Origin: Cephalopachus bancanus
Lineage: Eukaryota > Chordata > Mammalia > Primates > Tarsiidae
DNA: 64,000 bases
NCBI GenBank assembly: GCA_027257055.1
Contig: JAPVLO010000627.1
Coordinates: 496,001 to 560,000, forward strand
Direction: 5' to 3'
The translations under genes and the position numbers were made by a program. The notes beneath the pieces are model-generated. The model had not been told where the DNA came from and did not search any database. It saw nothing but the letters and a program-made list of their open reading frames with translations. This document shows positions 48,020 through 59,524 of the stretch, one piece after another. The stretch's first letter is position 1; each line of letters starts with the position of its first letter.

Positions 48020-48237
48020 GTTGCTAAGGCTTCCTTAACACAGCACCACAGACTGAAGGGCTTTAACCCAATAGATGTTTTTTTCTTATAATTAATTCTG
48101 AAGATGCTAGAAATTTGAGATCAAGCTGTTGACTAAGCTGCTTTATTTTGGGAACTCTCTCTTTGGCCATTTTCTATCTCGGTGCTTATAGTGTCTTCTC
48201 TTTTGTTTCTTTGTGTTTTTACTGGTTCTAGTAACCC
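48020..48237 (+). repeat. Old interspersed repeat, family not named
   Basis: Blocks such as aacacagcaccacagactga, ctagaaatttgagatcaagc and ctctttggccattttct match a common old mammalian repeat pattern that I cannot assign with certainty. Confidence 0.45.
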
Positions 48238-48520
48238 AGGTCAGGTGTGGTAGCTCACAACTGTAATCTCACCACCCAGGCAGAAAAATTTCTTGAACCT
48301 GGGAGTTTGAGACCAGCCTAGGCAACATAGTGAGACCATGTCTCTACAAAAATTGCAAAAAATTTAGCCAGACATAGTGGTGCACACCTGTAGTCCCAGC
48401 TTGTTGAAAGACTGAGGAGGGAATATCACTTGAACCCAGGAGTCTGAGGCTGCAGTAAGCCATAGTCATGTCACTGCACTCTAATCTTTTAGCCCCAACT
48501 AAAACAAAACACAAAAAAGG
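48238..48520 (+). repeat. Old Alu-type SINE
   Basis: Sense dimer from ggtcaggtgtggtagctcac to tcactgcactctaatc, with strong divergence and a poor A tail. Confidence 0.88.
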
Positions 48521-49638
48521 CAAAAAACTACATAATGTATAATAATCCCTTGCTTATGATAAACTACCAGCAAAGAAATTAAGGAATTACTGGGCAAAAA
48601 GATATGCATATGTAACTGCAGCCAGATTACTTTCCAAAAGGACGGTGGTAGGTTCATTTTTACCAGAAGTTTCTAAGTGTAACTGCTATGTTGTGTCCAG
48701 CTTTCCCTGGAAGGTACCATTCTTTTATATTTTGATGTGTATCTTTTGTGTGTAGGTTGTTTACTAGCTATTTCTGTTTTCTCCTCCCTGAGTCAACTCA
48801 GATTCTTGGCCCTGTGATGGGCTCTCTCTCACCCAGAAGTCCCCAAGCATTTCTACTTTGCCAGGTCTGGAATTGCAGTAGCTGTTTTTCAAAACTGAAT
48901 TTAGTGTTATAGAAACAAAATTATGCTGCTTTATGTCAAAGGGATTATCCTAAAGCATTTTTCCCTGTGCACTGTCTCCAAAATGGGGAGAAAATGAGGC
49001 TACTAACTATGGGGCACTTTCCATTGACCAGACACTGTTTGGCACTGGGACTATAGTGATGCACTAGACCGTGCTCTCTCAATTTCATTTGTATCTGGAA
49101 CTTCAAATGGAGTGGCATATTGGTTCTACACATCATATGCCATCCCCAGGACAGCTAATTTTCTGGCGTTTCTCTGTACCTGTGCTAGAACATTCCATTT
49201 GAGGTCAGTTTCAAATTTTCTTGGGTCTAAATATGGGTGGATGAATCACCAGGTTAATGTGATGCAGTCTCAGAGTGATAGGACATGTCATGGGTTATTT
49301 GTTGTTAGTTGTTAGATCATTTAGTGATGAGAGTTCTGCTAATGTACTGATCTGATATATTTTGGTGGCTTATAGTGCTGTGGTGTTTCCTTCATTATTC
49401 CATAGATGAAGGGGCAAGTCTTTATCTGTCTGTGGTCTGTCTTTGACAAAAATCTGTTCATAGTGTTTGTAATTCTGCTTTGGTGTCTGTCCTCACTGAA
49501 GTCCTGAGGTCTGCCATTGCCATAGTTATAATTGATGACTCTTTTTCTAGTTATTATTTGTTTTTCCACATATACTCTCACCGGGATTATTATAATTTCT
49601 TGGATACTAGGGATTCCTCCTTAAAAGGTACATGTGAA
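48521..49638. other. Non-coding DNA, nothing recognised
   Basis: No recognisable repeat or coding signal. Confidence 0.5.
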
Positions 49639-49648
49639 AAGAATTTAC

Positions 49649-49939
49649 TTTTTTTTTTTGAGTTGAGGTCTCACTCTGTTGCCCAGACTGGAGTGCAGTG
49701 GCATGTTCCCGGCCACCGGAGCCTCGACCTGCAGGGCTCCGGCGATCTTTCCACCTCAGCCTTCCAAGTAGCTGGAACTACAGGTGTGGGCTGCCACCGC
49801 CTGGCTAATTTTTGGATTTATCGTAGAGATGAGGTCTCGCCAAGTTGCCCAGGTGGGTCTTGAACCCACAGGTTCAGGCAATCTACTCACCTCGGTCTCC
49901 CAAAGTGCAGGATTACAGGCTGAGTCTCTGAACCCAGCC
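49649..49939 (-). repeat. Alu-type SINE with target duplication
   Basis: Antisense dimer starting with a T run, flanked by aagaatttac at 49639-49648 and 49940-49949. Confidence 0.96.
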
Positions 49940-50080
49940 AAGAATTTACTTTTTTAAAAAAATACTCTGAGCTAGTCTTTTGCCTCTCTGGAGATCCCTG
50001 TCTATTTGTGAGATACTTTGTGTTAAAAGTACAGGGATTTATTCTTTGGGGGCTTGGATAACTAAAGGCTTAACATTTTT

Positions 50081-50606
50081 TTTTCTTTTTTTCTTTTATT
50101 ATAAAGATGTGGGGCACGATTCAGGGTTAGGTTTACAAATGTTGATTATGCAGGTACCCTTGTTGATGAGGAATAACCTTCCCTACCCTAGCAGTTTCCT
50201 TCAACTGCCAATCCCACCTCCCCTTCCCTGACAGTTTCCCACTACTGCCAATCCCTTTCTTATAGTATTATAATTGTTCAAGGTCCACTTATGAGTGAAA
50301 ACATATAGTATTCTGTTTGTTGTTTGTGTGATAGATCACTGAGTATGATTGACTTGAAATCCATCCAAGTTGCTGCAAAGTTCATGTTTGTCCTTCTTTA
50401 TGACTGCATAATATTCCATTGTGTGTATGTACCACATTTTTTTGTGCAGTCCAGCTTCGATGGGCAACATCGTTGGTTCCATGTTTTTGCTATTGTGAAT
50501 AGAGCTGCAACAAACATACATGTGTAGGTCAGGTATCTTTTTTGTAAAATGATTTGAGTTCCTCCAGGTATATTTCCAATAGGGGAATTGCTGGGATGCA
50601 AAATGT
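50081..50606 (-). repeat. Second L1 3' end joined to the L1 tail
   Basis: This 0.5-kb piece covers the end of ORF2 and 3' UTR of a different L1 subfamily, close to 12290-12570 and unlike the L1 3' end directly to its right (50690-51000). It lies inside the target duplications of the large element, so it either arrived with it or inserted later into its A tail. Confidence 0.88.
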
Positions 50607-50700
50607 TTCTTTTTTTTTTTACTATATTTATTGTTATTATTATTTATTTATTTTATTTTTTATATTTATTTATTTATTTATTTTTTATTGTGAAGTTGTG
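50607..50700. repeat. A/T-rich simple repeat at the L1 tail
   Basis: (attt)n-type sequence, the expanded A-rich tail of the long L1 read in antisense. Confidence 0.9.
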
Positions 50701-50880
50701 GGGTACAGTTAAGGGTTAGGTATACAATTGCATTTCATTCAGGCACCCTGTTAATATGGGATGTTTCCCCATACCCAGACAGATATTTGCTACTGTTAAT
50801 CCCATCTCCCTCCCCCCACCATAGTTTTCCAGTGCGGTCAGTCATTTTCGTATAGTATTGCATTGGATGTTTAAGGTCCA

Positions 50881-53800
50881 TTATGTGAGTGAGAACACGT
50901 GATAATCGGATCTTTGTTTCTGTGAGAGGTCACTCAGTATTATAGACTCTAGTTCCATCCAGGTTGCTGCGAAATTCATGATTTTTTTCTTTTTTATGGC
51001 TGCGTAGTATTCCATTGTGTATATGTACCACATTTTTTAATCCAGTCCTCTTTTGACGGGCAGCATGGCTGTTTCCAGGTTCTTGCTATTGTGAAAAATG
51101 CTGCGATAAACATGCGTGTGCAGGTATGTTTTTTATAGAGTGATTTGTGTTCTTCAGGATATATTCCCAGTAGGGGGATTGCGGGGTCATATGGGAGGTT
51201 GGTATTTAGAGCTTTTAAGAATCGCCACAATGCTTTCCACAGAGGTTGCACTAGTTTACATTCCCACCAACAGTGTAGAAGTGTTCCCTTTTCACCACAC
51301 CCTCTCCAGCAGCTGTTATTTTTTGAGTTGTTGATAATTGCCATTCTGACTGGAGTTAGGTGGTATCTCAGTGTGGTTTTGATGTGCATCTCCCTGATGA
51401 TTAGTGAGGTTGAGCATTTCTTCATGTGTCTGTTGGCTGATCGGATGTCTTCCTTCGTGAAGTGTCTGTTCATATCTTTTGCCCATTTTATTTTATTTTT
51501 ATTTATTTATTTATTTTTTTGAGTTGGAGTCTCACTCTGTTGCCCAGACTGGAGTGCAGTGGCCGCTCCCGACCACCGCAGCCTCAACCTGCTGGGCTCC
51601 GGTGATCCTTCTGCCTCAGCCTTCCGAGTAGCCAGAATTACAAGCATGCGCTACCACGCCCGGCTGATTTTTTGATTTATTGTAGAGATGAGGTCTCGCT
51701 GCCCAGGTGGGTCTCGAACCCGCGGGCTCAGGCAATCCACTCACCTCAGCCTCCCAAAGGCGTGGGATTACAGGCTGAGCCACCGAGCCTGGCTTCTTTT
51801 GCCCATTTTATAATGGGGTTGTTTGTTTTTTTCTTTTCAGCAAGCTTGAGTTCCTTGTAGATTCAGGATATTAAGGCTTTGTCGGACCTGGAGTTGGCAA
51901 ATACTTTTTCCAAATCTGTGGGCTGTCTCCCTGCTCTCTTGATGGTTTCTTTGGCTTTGCAGAAGCTTGTCAGTTTAATAAGGTCCCACTTGTCTATTTT
52001 CTCTCTTATGAGCTGTGGGTTTTGGGTTTTGTTCAGGAATTGGATGCCAGTTCTGATTTCCATGAGGGTTTTTCCTTCATTATCTAAGGTTCTTATGGTT
52101 TGAGGTTTTACATTTAAGTCTCTGATCCATTTGGAATTAACCTTTGTGCATGGGGATAGATAGGGGTCCTGTTTCAGTCTTCTGCATGTGGTCAGCCAGT
52201 TTTCCCAGCACCATTTACTGAATAGGTTCTCCTCTCCCCAGTGGTAGGTGGTGGAGGCTTTGTCAAAGAGGTGTTGGTTGAGAAATTGAGGTTTTGCTTC
52301 TGGAATCTCAATTCTATTCCATTGATCTATATGCCTGTTCCTATACCAATACCAAGCTGTTTTGATGATTGTAGCTTTATAGTAAAGTTTGAAGTCTGGT
52401 AGTGTGATACCACCTGCTTTGTTTTTTTTGCTGAGGATTGTTCTGGCTATTCTTGGACGTTTGTGTTTCCATATGAATTCCTGTATTGTTTTTTCTAGGT
52501 CTGAGAAGAATGTTGCTGGTAATTTGATGGGTATTACACTGAATTTGTAGATTGCCTTAGGTAAGATGGACATCTTCACAATGTTGGTTCTTCTGATCCA
52601 TGAGCATGGGATATTTTTCCACTTGTTTGTGTCATCTTTGATTTCTTTGAGCAGTGTTTTGTAGTTTTCCTTGTAAAGGTCTTTCACGTCTCTGGTTAGG
52701 AAGATGCCAAGGTATTTAATTTTTTTTCGGCTATTGTGAATGGAATTGTGTTTTTTATTTGGGTTTCTGTTTGTTTATTATTGGTGTAGAGAAATGCGAT
52801 TGTCTTTTGTACATTTATTTTGTATCCTGAGACTTTGCTAAAAGTCTTTATCAGTGTAAAGAGGTTTTTGACAGATTCTCTTGAGTTTTCAAGGTATACA
52901 ATCATGTCGTCTGCAAAGAGAGATAACTTGACTTCCTCTTTTCCTATTTGGATACCCCTATTGCCTTCTCTTCTCTGATTGCTCGAGCCAGGACTTCCAA
53001 TACTATGTTGAACAGGAGGGGTGAGAGTGGGCATCCTTGTCTTGTTCCAGTTTTCAGGGGAAATGGTTCTAATTTTTGTCCATTTAGGAGTATGCTTGCT
53101 GTGGGTTTCTCATAGATGGCTTTTACTATTTTGAGGTATGTTCCCCGTATGCCTAGATGTTCAAGGGTTTTTATCAAGAAGGGGTGCTGGATTTTATCAA
53201 AAGCTTTTTCTGCATCTAATGATATAATCATGTGGTTTTTGTTTTGACATCTGTTGATGTATTTAATAACATTTATGGTTTTACGAATGTTGAACCAGCC
53301 TTGCATCCCAGGAATGAAGCCTACTTGGTCATGATGGATGATTTTTGAGATGTATTGCTGAATCCGGTTTGCTAGGATCTTGTTGAGAATTTTAGCATCT
53401 ATGTTCATCAAAGATATTGGCCTGTAGTTCTCTTTCTTTGCTGGATCTTTACCTGGCTTGGATATCAATGTGATGTTGGCTTCGTAAAATGATTTGGGGA
53501 GCATGCTATCTTTTTCAATCGCCTGGAATACCTTCAGTAGGATTGGTATCAGCTCCTCCTTAAATGTCTTGTAGAATTCTGCTGGAATGCCATCTGGTCC
53601 AGGGCTCTTTTTTGTAGGAAGTTTTCTTATTACGTAGTCGATTTCCTTGATTGTTATTGGTTTATTTAGGGTCTCAATTTCTTCTTGTTCCAACTTAGGT
53701 TGGTTGTGTGATGTCAGAAAGTCCTCCATTTCCTTAAGGTTTTCAAGTGTGTTTCCATACAAGTGTACGTAGTAGTCTCTAATGATCTTTTGTATTTCTT

Positions 53801-55030
53801 CAGGGTCAGATGTGACTTCATCTTTTGTGTTTCTGATTGTGCTTATTTGGTTTTTTTCTTGGTCAGTCTAGCTAGGGGACCATAGATCTTGTTTATTCTT
53901 TCGAAGAACCAGCTTTTTGTTTCATTGATTTTTTCTATTATCTTTTTGTCTTCTATGTCCTGGATTTGGGCTTTTATTTTGGTGATCTGGATTCTTCTGC
54001 TGAAATTAGGGTTTTTGTGGTCTTGCTTTTCCAGCTTCTTTAGGTGGCTTGTTAGGTTGTTAATTTCTGTTCCTTCCATTTTCCTCATGTGTGTTTGTAG
54101 GGATATAAATTCCCCTCATTACAGCTTTTAAGCTATCCCAGAGATTTTGGTAATATGTTTCTTCATTTTCATTTGTTTCCTGGTATCTTTTGATCTCTGT
54201 TTTGATGTCATCATTGACCCAGGAGTTATTTAGCATCATGCTGTTTAGTGTCCATGTCTTTGTGGGTTTTGGGGGGACTTTGTTGGTGTCAATGTTTATT
54301 TTTATTCCACTGTGGTCTGAGAAGGTGCATGGTAGAATTTCAGTCCTTTTAAATTTGCTTATACTTGATTTGTGTTCAATTATGTGGTCGATCTTAGAAT
54401 ATATTCCATGTGGTGATGAGTAGAATGTGTATTCTGTGGTCTTTGGATGGAGTGTTCTATAGGTATCAATTAAGTCCATTTGGTCCAGAGTCTCATTAAG
54501 GTTCCGAATCTCCTTGCTGATTTTTTGTCCTGATGATCTGTCTAGGGTTGTGAGTGGTGTATTAAAGTCCCCAGTCATTATGGTGTTAGAGTCAATGTCT
54601 TTCTTTAGTTTTCCTAGAAGTTGCTTTATGAATGTTGGTGCACCTATGTTGGGTGCATATATGTTTAGGATAGATATTTCTTGTTGATGGAGTGAACCGT
54701 TTATCATTATGTAGTGGCCCTCTGTATCTTTTTAATTTTTGATAGCTTAAATGGTATTTTGTCTGAAATTAGGATCGCGACTCCTCCTTTCTTTTGTGTT
54801 CCATTCGCCTGAAAATTTGTTTCCCATCCTCTTACTTTGAGTCTGTGTATGTCCTCTGTAGTGAGATGGGTCTCTTGAAGGCAGTATATTGTTGCCTGGT
54901 GATATTTTATCCATTTTGTCATTCTATGTCTTTTCAGTGGTGCGTTTAGTCCATTCACATTCAGACTAATTATTGAAATGTGAGAGTTCGTCCTTATCAT
55001 GGAGTTCTTATTGAGTTGTTGTTCTTCCAC
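50881..55030 (-). pseudogene. L1 ORF2 (endonuclease/reverse transcriptase), broken
   Basis: Read on -. The N-terminal endonuclease has S-L-N-V-N-G-L-N, Q-E-T-H and a C-terminal S-D-H-S block near 54320. The RT has S-L-D-A-E-K-A-F-D (~53226), T-R-Q-G-C-P-L-S-P and F-A-D-D near 52920. The C-terminal cysteine-rich block C-x3-C-x7-H-C-x3-C lies near 51320-51270, and a stop sits at 50883-50881. Frame changes or stops occur near 54707, 54070, 53800, 53000, 52690 and 51000, and a SINE interrupts it at 51491-51794. Domain order and length otherwise match a full ORF2. It would nick target DNA and copy RNA in place if intact. Confidence 0.94.
51491..51794 (-). repeat. Young Alu-type SINE inserted in L1 ORF2
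   Basis: Complete antisense dimer with a perfect 16-bp target duplication, tcttttgcccatttta, at 51475-51490 and 51795-51810. Same tgcgccttt-type subfamily as those at 27149 and 35411 (cgcgggctcaggcaatccac block). The T-rich tail is partly attt repeats. Confidence 0.97.
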
Positions 55031-55080
55031 TTGGTTTTTCTTTTTTGTCTTTCTTTTGGTTTTGGGGTTGGTTCATGTAT

Positions 55081-56044
55081 ATTTTATTATTTTCCCTGTA
55101 CTCTTGTGAAGAGTGTTGTTCTTTTTTCCTTTTCTTCTGTGTTTAGTACTTTCTTAAGTGTTTCATGTAGAGATGTTTTGGTGGCAGCATAAGTTCTTAG
55201 GGATTGGATATCTGGGAAAGATTTTAATTCTCCCTCACTGATGAAGCTTAGCTTGGCTGGGTAAGTTACTCTTGGTTGAAATTGTTTATCTTTTAGTACT
55301 TTGAAGATAGGGCTCCAAGCTCTCCTAGCCTGCAGGGTTTCTGCAGATAAATTTGCTGCTATTCTGATCGGTCTTCCATGGTAGGTGATTTGGCCTTTTT
55401 CTCTTCTGCCTTTAGGATTTTTTCTTTTGTGCCTACCTTATTTAGGTGAATTATTATGTGTCTAGGAGTTGGTCTTCTCATTTGTTGTCTTGTGGGAGTT
55501 CTCTGAATCTCTTGTGTTTGAATTTTTACATCACTGATTAGATAAGGGAGTTTTCTTGAATGATCTCATTGAAAGTTTGTTCCAATGTGGTCTCTGTTTC
55601 TCTTTCTGCCTCAGGGAGTCCGATTATTCTTAGGTTAGGCCTCTTGAGGTAGTCACTCATCTCTTGAAGGTTTTGTTCTGTCATTTTGAGCTTATTTTCT
55701 GTGTTTTTAAGAGTTTGGGTTATTTCTATATTTTGGTCCTCAAGCTCTGAGATTCTTTCTTCTGCTTGGGTAATTCTGCTTTCCATGCTTATCAATTTGT
55801 TATTTATTTCATTCACAGTATTCTTTATTACTGTTATCTCAGATATCAGCTCCTTCCTAGTTTCTTCTTGTGTCTCCTCAATTCTTTTTAATATCTCCAT
55901 TATTGTTTTGATATCTACATTTGCATTTTGAGACCCTTCATTCTGGGGACTTTTCATTGTTTGCATTCCAAAGTCAGTTTTCTCAATGTCTGCTCTCCCA
56001 GGCGTCTGGGAGAGACCCATACTCTTCTTTTGGTTTTTCTTCAT
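55081..56044 (-). pseudogene. L1 ORF1 (RNA-binding chaperone), frameshifted
   Basis: The ORF from 56044 to 55538 starts M-K-K-N-Q-K-K, followed by a long heptad-type coiled coil (~residues 45-130; I-x2-M-E-S-R-I-x-Q-A-E-E-R-I-S-E-L-E is typical) and the start of the RRM (Y-L-K-R-P-N-L-R-I-I-G-L-P). At 55538 it stops early: compared with the sister copy at 63997-63416, the reading frame shifts just before this point. The rest of the RRM and the C-terminal domain run on to about 55081 in other frames. An intact protein forms trimers and coats L1 RNA. Confidence 0.93.
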
Positions 56045-57587
56045 TTGTAGATTTCTCTCCCTCTCCCCCTTGCCCTTCCCTTCTTCAATTCTGTTTTTGA
56101 GGGAAGGTGGAGTTGCTTTTATTTCTCTTCTGCAATGACCTGTTCTTCCTTATGAGGGTCTTCTGGCTTTGTTCACTTTTCCCTCTGCTTTACAGTCTGT
56201 CTATTCAGCAGTATGCAGCCTTGGTCCCTAGATTTAAAAGGGGGGCATATAAAAGAGGAAAATAATGGAGGAAGGGGGGGTCAATTAGGGAGTTAGAAAG
56301 AGAGAAGTGCGAGAGGGAAAACAGATATACATACCAACTATCAGGTGAGAGAGAGACACAGGGCCGGGAAGAAGTGAAGAAAGACAGGTAAGAAAGATTC
56401 CCTAAAGAATACTGATAGTTACACAGAGACAGGCCAATATAATCAAGAAACAGTTTAAGTCAGAAGGTAAACACCAAACGTAATCTAAACCAACAGTTTC
56501 AATGATAAAATCACAAGTCAAAACAAGCAATCAGACTAGAGTCACTTCTGTGATCTCCGATTCCAGCCTCTCCCTTTTGTTTTTCATTACAGCGTAGGGG
56601 TGGGGCTTTGTCTCCTGTTTCGTGCTGTTGCCTTAGGAACTGAGGTAAAGTTTGTTGATAGGTGGGCGGGGCAATGGAAGTCTCTGCCTGGAGAATAGCA
56701 AGGTAGTTTACCCAGATCTGTTTTTCTCCACTTGCCTGGGTCCCCCGGTTTGGGGTCTCGCACTGAGTGCCTCAGTCAGGGTGGGCCCGGAGTTCAGAGC
56801 TCCAAAGCTCCAAAGGGCAGGCAGTGAGTGGCGAGAGTGGCTCTGGGCCCCTCACAGGGTACTCGGCCAGGAAAGGGACCGGAGTCTCTGAGGGGCGGGC
56901 GCCCAGAGCCTCCCTGTGTGACCGGCAGTGCGGGGTGCCAGGTGTCAGGCTGGAGACAATGGAGCCGGGGAGAGGGCTGGAGGGAGCAGGGACCCAAAAC
57001 TCCCCCACATGCTGCAATATCTGGCCTTAGGAAATGAGGTAAAGTTTGTTGATAGGTGGGCGGGGCAATGGAAGTCTCTGCCTGGAGAATGGTGGGGCAG
57101 TTTAAACAGATCTGTTTTTCTCTGCTTGTCTGGGTCCTCCGGCTTGGGGTCTCACGCTGAGTGCCTCAGCCAGGGTGGACCCGGAGTTCCAGAGCTCCAA
57201 AGTTCCAAAGGGAAGGCGGTGAGCAGTGAGAGTGGCGCTGGGCCCCCTACAGAGTACTGCAGCCAGCAAAGGGACCGGAGTCCCTGAGGGGCGGGCGCCC
57301 AGAGCCTCCCTGTGTGACTGGCGGTGCCAGGTGTCGGGCTGGAGACAATGCAGCTGGGGAGGGATCTGGAGGGGGCTGGGACCGGAGACTTCCACACAGG
57401 AGTAGAATAGCAGCAGTGGTGGGGGGTGCGCAATATCTGGCCTTGTGTGGGAAGTTCCCGGGCCTGGCACCAGCACGGTTGGTGGTGGGCTGGGGGATGG
57501 GGGAAGAGAAGTAATAGCCTTTTTGGGAACTCATGTTCAGGGAATCTCACCAGTTCACCTATGCCGTCGCCATCTTGCCCCATCTCT
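56045..57587 (-). promoter_or_regulatory. L1 5' UTR with tandem units
   Basis: GC-rich, about 1.5 kb. Two tandem units of 394 bp (56631-57024) and 416 bp (57025-57440) start with ccttaggaa and share blocks such as gtttgttgataggtgggcgg, aatggaagtctctgcctgg and gggcgggcgcccagagcctc. The outermost part (57441-57587) contains gccatcttg (57569-57577), a YY1-type site on -. The ORFs of 60-156 codons on both strands here are by-products of GC-rich repeated sequence. Confidence 0.88.
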
Positions 57588-57601
57588 GGCTTAACATTTT
57601 T

Positions 57602-58621
57602 ATGGTCCCTCAAGTATGACATTATGACCTTAGGGTCTCATACAGGGAGTATTTGACTCCCAACTCTATTGGGTACCTAGGATCTTCAACACAAAGTACT
57701 GCATTTGGGCAATGAGTCCTTTTGCATTTCTGCTTAATCTTCTCTTTTAGACCCCATGTCATGCAATATTAGTAGCTACTTTACAGTTTCTTAATGAAAA
57801 ATATTTCAACTTTCCACGTTAGCCAACTGTGTGAGTGGAGGTTATCCAATAATTGATTTTCATTTCTTTATGTCAAATCAAAAATTTGTTTTGCCAACCA
57901 CTACCTCATAAGTTGAAACCCTGCTCAATATGAGCCTTTCAGGGTCCACCAGCTTCTCATCAACAACGCCTTTTTAGCCTTTGGATCTACATAACAGGAA
58001 CAGAACCTCGTCAATTCTCATGTCTTTCAGGGAGTCAGGTTTTCAAGATGAAGTGAGATTATGTCTCTTTTTACAGAATGTAGCAGTTTATTTTGTCAAA
58101 TAGCTTACTTTTCGGTTTGTTTTAGTGGAAGTTTTGACCTTAGGACTATGCTGACGACATCAAATTGTATGAGTAGCACGAAGTTAGAGATAACAAGGTT
58201 CACACACATTTATGTCTTCCTGAAATGTCAGACTTTCATCGATGCCATTCTAATCATAAAAGCCACAGGGTACATGGAGCTCCCAAAGAGGCAATTCTCT
58301 TTAGCATTCACCCATTCATTCAGTAGTCAGAACCATGGGAACACAGGCTCAAGTCACTCAAATCGGTCAATAGTGCAAACAATACATAATAGTACACTGC
58401 ATCAATATACAAACATTGTAGGTTAAACATTTTAGATGTTTAATCTTTGTATACTTAGCATACTTAAACACCAAAGTAACATTTAACATTTAGAGAAAAG
58501 GGATAGGAGAAAAGGTTAGCAAACCAACCCAGGGTGAAGAGAAGGAGCAGAAGGTCTCCTGCATCAGGCATATAATTCTGCTCTCATATATGCCGGGACA
58601 GCATGTCAGGTGTCTTGCAAA
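57602..58621. other. Non-coding DNA, nothing recognised
   Basis: No named repeat or coding signal. A 121-codon ORF at 58061-58426 on + has no recognised domain. Confidence 0.5.
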
Positions 58622-58870
58622 GCAGAGTCTTTTGATGTGGGCAGATATTCCAGTGGTGCATGAGGCAGAGCCTCCAGTAGTAGACTGGGCAGAGACTCCA
58701 GTGGCAGAAAAAGCAGGGCCTCTGATGAGAGATGAAGCAGCGCTTCCAGTGGTAGATGGGGAAGGGCTTTTGGTGGTAGATAGGGCAGAACTTCTGGTTG
58801 TACATGGAGCAGACCCTCTAGTGGTAGTTGGAACAGGACATCCAGTGGAGATAAGGCAGGGCTTCTGGTG
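58622..58870 (+). repeat. 24-bp minisatellite, about 10 units
   Basis: Units of the type gcagagcctccagtggtaga plus four bases recur every 24 bp from 58641, after a partial unit at 58622, to about 58870. Copies differ at several positions. Because 24 is a multiple of three, long ORFs on both strands have an 8-residue periodicity; they are explained by the array. Confidence 0.95.
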
Positions 58871-59304
58871 ACAATTACCAGGGGCTTATTATGAGTGGTA
58901 ACAAGGCAGTACCTGGTAAATATGGCCATAGCATGCTCTTAGGAAATGGCTAACAATTGTCAACATTTTCTAAACAATAATGGGATGGCTTTCCTAATAT
59001 TTATCAAGGATTTTTAATATAATATTCAGAATAGCATAGTAGAAGCAGAAAGATAAAGTACTTAATGAGCTGAAATTTAAATAAAAATTTGACTAATGAT
59101 AGAGAAGGCATTGTAGAATAGTGAAGACAATTTCACACATTTTAAATTTAAATTGAACAAAAGCATTACATTGACCTCTATTCCATGAATAATAATCAAT
59201 GTATTATTAATGTATAGATTAAAATATAAAAACTACAAATATACTGCTTGCAGAAGTTACTATATATATTATATACATATTTTTAAACAAAATGCAGGCA
59301 GCTT
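58871..59304. other. AT-rich DNA, nothing recognised
   Basis: Low-complexity AT-rich sequence between the minisatellite and the second L1. Confidence 0.5.
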
Positions 59305-59524
59305 TTTTCTTTTTCTTTTTTTAATCAATATTTTTTATTTTGATATTTTGGGGTACAGTAAAGGGTTAAGTATACAAATATGCTTCATTCAGGCCCCCTT
59401 GTTGATAACAGGTGTCTCCCCATCTCCAGACAGATGTTTACTACCATTAGTCCCATCCCCCCCCATAGTTTCCCAACACTGTCAGTTGTTTTCTTATAGT
59501 AGTGCATTGGATGATCAAGGTCCA

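Larger units (their letters stand above)
50067..57601 (-). mobile_element. Nearly full-length L1 with target duplications and a composite 3' end
   Basis: The 14-bp ggcttaacattttt occurs at 50067-50080 and at 57588-57601 and brackets the element. The + strand joins the two flanks sensibly when the element is removed. The 5' end (57587, read on -) begins agagatggggcaagatggcg, the expected L1 5' terminus with a YY1-type site. Internal order on - is 5' UTR, ORF1, ORF2, 3' UTR, A-rich tract, then a second L1 3' end and the terminal A tail. The minus-strand target reads cat/aaaaa, the type of site L1 endonuclease cuts. ORF1 and ORF2 are broken, so it is a dead copy. Confidence 0.93.

Noticed and set aside
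49480..49863. 127-codon ORF on +
   Set aside because: Its second half is antisense SINE; the first half has no domain.
51863..52687. 274-codon ORF on - as a host gene
   Set aside because: It is the middle of L1 ORF2; sequence continues into neighbouring ORF2 pieces in other frames.
56652..57622. Cluster of proline/glycine-rich ORFs on both strands
   Set aside because: They lie in the GC-rich tandem units of the L1 5' UTR and mirror each other on both strands.
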